From Endomychus coccineus (Eukaryota; Arthropoda; Insecta; Coleoptera; Endomychidae), in NCBI GenBank assembly GCA_958510875.1, contig OY294067.1, positions 260,091,736-260,155,735 on the forward strand: a stretch of 64,000 nt of DNA, in the 5' to 3' direction. The notes beneath the pieces are model-generated. The model worked only from the letters and a program-made list of their open reading frames with translations, had not been told where the DNA came from and did not search any database. The position numbers and the translations under genes are program-made. This document shows positions 57,313 through 64,000 of this stretch, one piece after another (position 1 is the first letter of the stretch; each line of letters opens with the position of its first letter).

Positions 57313-58399
57313 TAATCAATGCTTAATTATTTATTTTCTCATATTCTAAAATAAACTGCTTATTGTTCTGTACAATATAACAAATTTGATTTACAAAACT
57401 TTGAGAATTCTTCCAGGATTATTTCTAGACCAAGATTTGGAACATCTAGATAATATGTTATTGACCATAAATATCATGATCTGACATTTATCTTCATTGA
57501 TTTCTGTACCATTCTACAAAAGGCATAGGGGCCATCTGAGTGAAATGAACATCGATAAATTTTGCATTTCTGATGTGAAATGGTGAAACATCAAAATATA
57601 TCTCTTGTTGATTTTGAACAGTTAATGCAAATTTATTCATATTTCGAAGTCAACGAAGAATAATGAAGAACGTTATTCATAAATTCAGCCATAGTAACAG
57701 TTATTTCGCACAAATTATATACAATAACAAGTCTTTCACAGTTTTGAACAGAATGGTAGGTAGTATATTCAATGTTCGAGTATTCATAATTAGCCTTTAA
57801 CAAAAATGTCTTCAACACATTTTCTGTAAACATATGTCATCCAAAGACATTGCCGAGCTCACCTCAAATCACATAAGTGTACCAGGTAAATGGATCGAAA
57901 AAAATTATTCAATAGTATATATTCGCAAAATCAATTTTCCGAAAAGCATTTATTATTATCAAATCATTTCTCTACAATCAAGAAATCGACTAATCCAGTA
58001 TTGAACCTGAAATAATCTGTGGTGTCTTACATATCTTCCATTAAACGATGCTTATGATCTCCCAATACAACATAAGCAGTAACTAAATCCAGTAATCAAG
58101 TCATTATTATCATCAAACCCAAATAGTATGGGTTTATGAAGAATAGATAAGGACAAAGTTTGTTTAAAATTTTATAAATGGAAGGCAACAACTATTTGAA
58201 CTCATTTACTTATCCTCAAAGTCATCATCACATTGTTAAAGTAAAGTTTGTTTCCAGCGAAGAAGGAAACTCAAGCCTAGTGCTCAATGATTTTATGTTT
58301 GGTCAGATAGTGATGAACTATTTATTTTATGGAAATCCATTTTGATAAAATGAAATAAAGCTATTTTTTTGTCTAATTTCCACAAGAGATTTTATTTTT
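57313..58399. other. Non-coding stretch
   Basis: No recognised feature. Short reverse frame at 57,633-57,833 looks like chance. Confidence 0.4.
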
Positions 58400-58860
58400 C
58401 AATAAACACAACCTGTTTCGATTTTTATATCATTATCAGGTGAATATGGAAACAACAGGTAGATCTATTTATATATAAAGTTCACAGATTCAGTAATGGG
58501 GAGGGATTAAGGTCCAATTTGCTATTTATTGTATATAAATTGGGATTTTTACACAGTTTGTTAATCTCCAAACTTTCCGATTCATTGAGTTCCCCTTATT
58601 GCAATGAAGGATTTTAAGACTATCTATTGTTTTATTTTATGATTTGAAATATTAATATGTTCGAAGATTGCTGATTTACTATCTAAGAAAATATATGTTC
58701 TTTGAAACGTGATTTTAAATTACGACCCGTCTGCCCAACATAGACCATTGGGCACTCACCACATTCAATCCTGCAGATACCAAATTTATTGTATTTGTTT
58801 GTTTTTTGTTTGGCATTAAATAGAATTTATGTTTGTCAAAGATAAACAAGTCTCATGTAG
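58400..58860 (-). mobile_element. Second PLE family: GIY-YIG endonuclease and 3' end
   Basis: On the reverse strand, 58,800-58,705 reads NKFGIC-like IWYLQD then ECGECPMVYVGQTGR-like sequence broken by stops (VPNGLCWADGS in one frame), the GIY-YIG nuclease signature. It is followed by FQRTYIFLDSKSAIFEHINI and SNHKIKQ, as in other PLEs with a histidine-containing spacer. A hammerhead-like motif lies at 58,404-58,447, about 200 bases downstream of the coding end. The sequence is distinct from the PLE at 22-24 kb. RT is absent. Confidence 0.65.
58404..58447 (-). ncRNA. Hammerhead-like motif beside the second PLE, degraded
   Basis: Reverse strand: UAUUCAC, CUGAUAA, U, GAU..AUC stem II, GAAAC, AGGU, U, GUGUUUA. 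Stem I pairs CAC/GUG directly next to the core, plus outer UA/UA. The core differs from CUGANGA at one base (G8 to A), which should abolish cleavage, and stem III would have only a 2-nt loop in a monomer. Confidence 0.35.
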
Positions 58861-60164
58861 CACGAGTTACAATAACAATAACTGACCGGCATATCTGAAA
58901 AGGACTCGGAGGCTTTGAAGTCACTAAATTTCAGGATAACGTTCTTCTCAGCAGTTATTCAAGAAGATGTTTACCGGATAAGAACATCAAAAAACGTTAC
59001 TGCACCTGCTATTCCCCAATTCAAAAGGGACTTTATTATTCCATATGCTTACCATTAAACTACCGAAGGAGACGTTTTTCTTCAACTCAACTCTGGGGCT
59101 ACTGCTTCCAGAATTTTAATTTTTGTGAACAGAACGGTCTCCTAACTTTCTAAAAAAACCAATCGCTAACTTATGAACTGACCTTTCAACACAGAACCCC
59201 ATCTGCTTATAGATTTCAAAGTGAATACAAACACATTTCGTGTTAGAATCATTCGATAGACAAAGTTTTGAATCTCTAGTGATTGATCAGTGATAACGCC
59301 TTACAATGAAGATATGTACAAATGTCAAGGAGATGTATAGATTATTTGAGTTTGGAAGATAATACCGTATACTGTGAATAAACCCCGAATTGAGTGAATA
59401 ATCTTGAAAACCTCAGTGTATAAACTACATGTCTCTATACCATATACAAGGTCTATATTAAACGACGATAATATCGTCACTTTATGGATGTTTTTTTAGG
59501 ATGAATGTTCGCGCTTTTTAAGCAAAAGACCAGGTACGCTGCTGAACATATGGCTTAAGATATCATCGAGCATTAACAATTTAATAATATGCTAAACAGG
59601 ATATTGCAATTTTTTAATATTCCATGGCTTATCATAATCACAATATGGCGTTTAAAAAGTTGTATATATAATTAAATGGAAGGTACGTTGCTATTATTCA
59701 ATTAATTTACTCCATTAAACTGAGAATAGAGACTAGATATTCAAATTAATATCAGAGTTGTTAGTGAGATCCAATTACGAATGTTTTACATACAATGGGA
59801 TGATATTCTCTTTTGTGTAATGTTATATGGTACTGAGTAATTAAAAATCACTATTACATAGATTTATCTCAGACGAATCCCTGTCAAAGAATTAATTCTA
59901 ATTGATTTGCTTTGACCGTGTCTGTATTTTCAAATTAAGTTTTCCTTTATACATGGTTACAAATGTATTAAAGCCAGTAGATGCATATTTATCCATTACG
60001 ACCTTCACCTTCAAAGCTGATATATTGGAATCAAACTATCGAGACTCAAAATTGTAAAATAAAAGAGTTAGATGATGTAAGTATTCATAATAAGTAGCAA
60101 TAGAATAATTTGATATCTTAGATATTAATTATTTCAAGAGATATTAAAAGCTAAATATTATTTA
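58861..60164. other. Non-coding stretch
   Basis: No recognised feature on either strand; 58,920-59,160 is slightly GC-richer and may be an old transposon piece. Confidence 0.4.
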
Positions 60165-60425
60165 TATGTTGATTCGTTGAAAATAGGTGTTAATGTGTAA
60201 CACTTATGTCTACTATATTGTCGTCTTTACATACGGTTCGGTTCCACGATCACCATGAGAAGACGTTTGAAAACTAATTCACATCAACTAGCCCAGGATT
60301 TTTTAAAATAATTGTACTAAGCACTAAGCGTCTTTATCGGATTAATTTAAATTGAAAATTTTCAAGTCGCGACAACAAACAAAACACGAATTTTTAAAAT
60401 TGTAACTCATTAACGTTAATGTTCG
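60165..60425 (-). mobile_element. PLE terminal repeat (pLTR), reverse, diverged
   Basis: Reverse complement reads AATTCGTGTTTTGTTTG, TTGTCGCGACTTGAAAATTT, ATTAATCCGATAAAGACGC, TTAGTACAATTATTTTAAAA, the hammerhead position, and CATAAGTGTTACACATTAAC, following the order of the 53.6-kb copy. Older than the other copies judging by its changes. Confidence 0.75.
60224..60265 (-). ncRNA. Dead hammerhead ribozyme relic, copy 3
   Basis: Same 42-nt frame as the other copies: GUCUU and AAGAC still pair perfectly as stem I, but the core reads CUCAUGG in place of CUGAUGA and GAACC in place of GAAAC. These catalytic changes should abolish self-cleavage. Confidence 0.65.
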
Positions 60426-60645
60426 TCAAAGAAGAAAGACAAAAGAGTAATGTTAAATTGTTCATATCCATTCTAGATAAAACCTTATCGTACCTTAATG
60501 AATTATTCAAGGGGTTGGTGCCATTTGATGGTATTTTTGAATTTATTCAGAAAATGTTCAGCCTAACTGGAAGAACTGTGGAATTCTTGTGAAAATTGAT
60601 CATTAAAGGTGTTTCTCAAAATTAAAATCAATAAAAACCTATTTA

Positions 60646-61495
60646 AGATCGAGTATTATACAAGAAGGACTCAGCAATTTAGCAATTATGTCCATAAAAA
60701 TGATTTTAATCGATTTGATGAGCTAAAGCTAGATTGAGTATTATACAAGAAGGACTCAGCAATTTAGCAATTATGTCCATAAAAATGATTTTAATCGATT
60801 TGATGAGCTAAAGCTAGATTGAGTATGATACAAGAAGGACTCAGCAATTTAGCAATTATGTCCATAAAAATGATTTTAATCGATTTGATGAGCTAAAGCT
60901 AGATTGAGTATTATACAAGAAGGACTCAGCAATTTAGCAATTATGTCCATAAAAATGATTTTAATCGATTTGATGAGCTAAAGCTAGATTGAGTATTATA
61001 CAAGAAGGACTCAGCAATTTAGCAATTATGTCCATAAAAATGATTTTAATCGATTTGATGAGCTAAAGCTAGATTGAGTATGATACAAGAAGGACTCAGC
61101 AATTTAGCAATTATGTCCATAAAAATGATTTTAATCGATTTGATGAGCTAAAGCTAGATTGAGTATGATACAAGAAGGACTCAGCAATTTAGCAATTATG
61201 TCCATAAAAATGATTTTAATCGATTTGATGAGCTAAAGCTAGATTGAGTATGATACAAGAAGGACTCAGCAATTTAGCAATTATGTCCATAAAAATGATT
61301 TTAATCGATTTGATGAGCTAAAGCTAGATTGAGTATGATACAAGAAGGACTCAGCAATTTAGCAATTATGTCCATAAAAATGATTTTAATCGATTTGATG
61401 AGCTAAAGCTAGATTGAGTATGATACAAGAAGGACTCAGCAATTTAGCAATTATGTCCATAAAAATGACTTTAATCGATTTGATGAGCTAATTAC
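60646..61495. repeat. Minisatellite, ten tandem 85-bp units
   Basis: Units start every 85 bases at 60,646, 60,731, 60,816 ... 61,411. Consensus words in order: AGATTGAGTAT(T/G)ATACAAG, AAGGACTCAGCAATTTAGCA, ATTATGTCCATAAAAATGAT, TTTAATCGATTTGATGAGCT, AAAGCT. The only frequent variant is T/G after GAGTAT: T,T,G,T,T,G,G,G,G,G across units. Unit 1 starts AGATCGAG and unit 10 has GACT for GATT and a diverged end, as is usual at array edges. 85 is not a multiple of 3, so the array is not coding. Each unit has TTTAGC and GCTAAA as inverted words. Confidence 0.97.
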
Positions 61496-61599
61496 AGATT
61501 TTGCCGATCAAAAGGGAAAAAAATAATGTTTGAATAAGTTATTCCGTTCCTTTCTCTTACTATAAAACCCATTGCATTTCCAGTTTGTTTTGTGACTTT

Positions 61600-61735
61600 T
61601 TTTACTTCCCTCACTATACATAGTATATAGTGTGAGCGAAGTATTGTAATCTGGCAAAAAATATTTTATTTCAATGAAACATAGAGTATAATTTAACGTC
61701 TTCCATTGGCAGGTTCTGAATCATTTCTCCGATTT
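61600..61735 (+). repeat. Repeat T, uninterrupted copy
   Basis: CTCACTATACATAGTATATA, GTGTGAGCGAAGTATTGTAA, TCTGGCAAAAAATATTTTAT, then CATAGAGTATAATTTAACG. It starts with a near-palindrome (CACTATA / TATAGTG). Corresponds to 45,805-45,868 plus 46,538-46,612, where a 670-bp GC-rich piece lies between. Confidence 0.6.
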
Positions 61736-63179
61736 TTTTGGGGTGTGATGCCCATTTGAATATATGTATGTCAGCAGAAGAAATATTTGATCAGACAACA
61801 TATAAAAATATCATGATATAAATATATCAAGAAACACAAAATTGTCTCCGTAATTCCATAGGAAAAGCATTTTATTTCATTTCAAATATCTCTATTCACT
61901 TATTAAAATGAGCTTCATCAAATATTACTGTTAGCTACTTGTTATGATTAAAAACCGACAAAAGGAAGGAAGTTTCTTTGTACCATTCACCATCAAACAA
62001 TATTGAGATTCCCTTTTCGAAGAGTAGACGTGTTGCATCAATCAAAGCTAATAAAGAATGATTTATATTCCTCGACAAGTGTTATACACAAACAATCTAT
62101 TAGGAGCGTGTGCCAAACCTCTCCAAACATCGCTCAATAACATTTACCTGCTTCGAGGATTGGTATATATCAATAAATTCATTTCCCGCTTGTTACCTGT
62201 TTGACACCTTTGATTTGTAAAAGCGACATGTGTTCGATAAATTGTAGAAAAAATTGGGTCTCTAATAATGAACCTGATAAATTATAATAAATTATTGGAG
62301 TCAGTTGCAAAATACTATTAGATGATTGTTTTGAATTATGTAAAGTTCAAACTTAAAATTCCAGCAGAATTGAAGGACCGCAAAACACTATATTCATCCC
62401 GTAAACGTTATGTGTTGAACAACCATCTTCCAATTTGAACAAGTCTGTTTATTATTCATGAATTATTTTATAGAAAAATATTTAATCTATTGCTACTTCC
62501 AATAAGATCGAACCTGAAGACAAAACAACTATGTTACTGCTTTTTAAGATATATATAATAATTTATTACAATTAATAACTCGATAAGGAGATCCACTGCT
62601 GCAGGTGATAAATTATTACCACTTGAGATAACTAATTAATTCAATATTAACGTCTGAAGCATGATGTGCTTTAGATATCATCTAAATAAAATTTGAATAT
62701 TTTACATTTCGAATGTACGAGTTCTCGGAATTATTCGTATAATACTAACGAAGGCATCAAAAATTGTTTAAATAAATTCAATTTGTGGACTAATGTATTA
62801 CACTATTCGGAAGATAACATCAATATTTTGAATAAATTTTCATAAAATGTCTATATGTTCCAATCAATTTTAATATCACCGAAGAAATATTGAATTATCT
62901 CACAGAAAATGAATATTTTATACTAGATAAATTTGATAAAATACCACAATTTACACACAATTTTTTTCCAATTTCAACAATACAGATAGTCGAGGAAATA
63001 AGGCACACAATTAGGCCAAACCTGGAGTTTTTGAACGAATGAACTGATTTTGATGTAATTGGGTTCAATCGATTTGGGAAGGGGAGTGAAAAACATGTGG
63101 GATATTGGATTTTCTTGAGAAATTTTTTCTGAATTTTAACACGTGTAAAATGGACATGTTCATGCCATTTGAAAATAAG
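61736..63179. other. Non-coding stretch
   Basis: AT-rich with no recognised gene; the 95-codon reverse frame at 62,895-63,182 shows no domain that I know. Confidence 0.4.
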
Positions 63180-63835
63180 CACTGAAGATGGCTGAAATTG
63201 GTTACTCAGGGGTGTTCGAGAATGCTGAACATGAATATGATGTTTGATGTTAAAAAATGCCCGTGATGTACCTGGAGGTCAGTAACCCTGACTATAACGT
63301 CGGTCACGGAGAATTTCTCAGTTATTTTATTACAAATTATCTCTATCTTGTTCATAATATATATTTATAAAATAACACTAAATCAATAAAATTTATGATA
63401 TGGAACATCTTTTCTTAATATTTCAGAAGGTATAAGGATCATGAATATTTACACTCTTGGCAAAATTTTAAAGTTTGTTTTCTTAACTTCTAGATATTTA
63501 GCACCCTCGGAAAATAACCTCAAATAACAAGTTTAGTACCAATTACAATGACATTTTTGAGAAATTCTCCATGACCGACGTTATAGTCAGGGTTACCGAT
63601 CACCAGGTGCATTATAGAATATGTTAAAAATCATATTCAGGTTCCGCATCCTCGAAAACCCACGAGTGACAAATTTGGAACCGTTTTCAATGAAATTTCT
63701 GTAAATTCCCTGAGACCGACGTGGTACCCATGGTTACTGAACTTCAGGTGCATTATGTGCATTTTTAAACATCATATTCATGTTCAGTACTCTCGAAAAC
63801 CCCTGACTATCTAATTCCAGCTATTTTCAGTGCTT
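63180..63835. repeat. Large inverted repeat with one arm duplicated
   Basis: 63,180-63,320 (ACTGAAGATGGCTGAAATTG, GTCAGTAACCCTGACTATAA, CGTCGGTCACGGAGAATTTC) is the reverse complement of two tandem units on the other side, 63,545-63,660 (GAAATTCTCCATGACCGACG, TTATAGTCAGGGTTACCGAT) and 63,661-63,835 (TCCCTGAGACCGACGTGG, TCATATTCATGTTCAGTACT, CTCGAAAACCCCTGAC). Arms are similar but not identical. Loop of about 220 bases. No open frame of note. Confidence 0.8.
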
Positions 63836-63844
63836 ATTTTCGAA

Positions 63845-64000
63845 GTTATATAGCTACATAAATAATAAAGATTCTTGACCCAGGTATGAATTATAAATAA
63901 ATTCTCGGGAAATAGGTCACATTAACACTTATGCTTTATATTTTCGTCTTTACGTACATTTCGGTCTCACGACCATCATCAGAAGACTTATTATTTCTAT
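63845..64000 (-). mobile_element. PLE terminal repeat (pLTR), reverse, cut by window end
   Basis: Forward bases GATTCTTGACCCAGGTATGA, ATTCTCGGGAAATAGGTCAC, ATTAACACTTATGC, then the hammerhead at 63,946-63,987. Matches the right end at 57,219-57,312 in reverse. The coding part, if any, would be beyond 64,000. Confidence 0.8.
63946..63987 (-). ncRNA. Type I hammerhead ribozyme in PLE terminal repeat, best copy
   Basis: Reverse strand, 42 nt: stem I GUCUU / AAGAC (five pairs), CUGAUGA core, one extra U, stem II GGUC-GUGA-GACC (four pairs, GNRA-type loop), GAAA core, minimal stem III AU/GU around GUAC (one A-U pair and one U-G wobble), cleavage after GUA. All invariant core bases of the family are present. 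This is the copy most likely to self-cleave. It sits in the same place in the terminal repeat as in the three other copies. Confidence 0.8.

Noticed and set aside
60646..61495. CRISPR array
   Set aside because: The 85-bp units are head-to-tail with no unique spacers, and the DNA is eukaryotic. It is a minisatellite.

Overview
The window is eukaryotic, strongly AT-rich, nuclear-type DNA from an arthropod, most likely an insect. That inference rests on its transposon families: Jockey/CR1-type LINEs, an R2/NeSL-type LINE, Penelope-like elements, mariner, an IS630/Tc1 relative, pogo, hAT, a Helentron and Ty3/gypsy. Nothing in it identifies the species. I found no intact host gene, no tRNA or rRNA gene and no bacterial-style operon. 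The longest open frame (294 codons) is a LINE reverse transcriptase. The only possible host-gene traces are isolated exon-like frames, all low confidence (reverse strand 4.26-4.50 kb, 6.61-6.73 kb and 40.64-40.83 kb; a serpin-like frame at 41.49-41.80 kb).

Layout. 0-5 kb: a hexanucleotide repeat, a LINE scrap, a degraded LINE (family J2), a possible exon. 5-8 kb: diverged repeats. 8.2-9.7 kb: a broken hAT transposase. 9.7-15 kb: non-coding DNA, a J1 LINE and a MITE. 15-16.6 kb: a second J2 LINE, opposite strand. 18.2-20.2 kb: a restriction-endonuclease-type LINE (R2/NeSL group). 22.1-24 kb: a Penelope-like element (PLE) split by unrelated sequence. 24.7-27.5 kb: PLE-like repeats and LINE pieces. 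29-30.5 kb: a J1 LINE interrupted by a 1-kb DNA transposon. 30.6-31.6 kb: RLE-LINE and pogo tails. 32.7-37.3 kb: a fourth LINE, a Helentron 3' part with endonuclease, a compound repeat flanked by 71-bp direct repeats, another J1 LINE. 37.6-40 kb: a tandem repeat, LINE tail and gypsy pol relic. 41.5-44.4 kb: serpin-like frame and two J1 LINEs. 45-49.6 kb: PLE terminal repeat, a repeat with a GC-rich insert, LINE scraps, a GC-rich island. 50.3-51.3 kb: mariner. 54.9-55.9 kb: IS630/Tc1-like transposase. 53.6-64 kb: PLE terminal repeats, an 85-bp minisatellite (10 units) and a large inverted repeat.

The most notable signal is a 42-nt hammerhead ribozyme in the PLE terminal repeats. It occurs at least four times (53,748-53,789 +; 56,719-56,760 -; 60,224-60,265 -; 63,946-63,987 -), in graded states from apparently intact core to clearly dead. 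A more distant hammerhead-like motif lies by a second PLE family at 58.4 kb, and a CUGAAGA/GAAAC pattern recurs in an unclassified repeat at 4.9, 24.7, 26.9 and 27.3 kb. The elements do not form a pathway; the window reads as layered transposon insertions, several nested.
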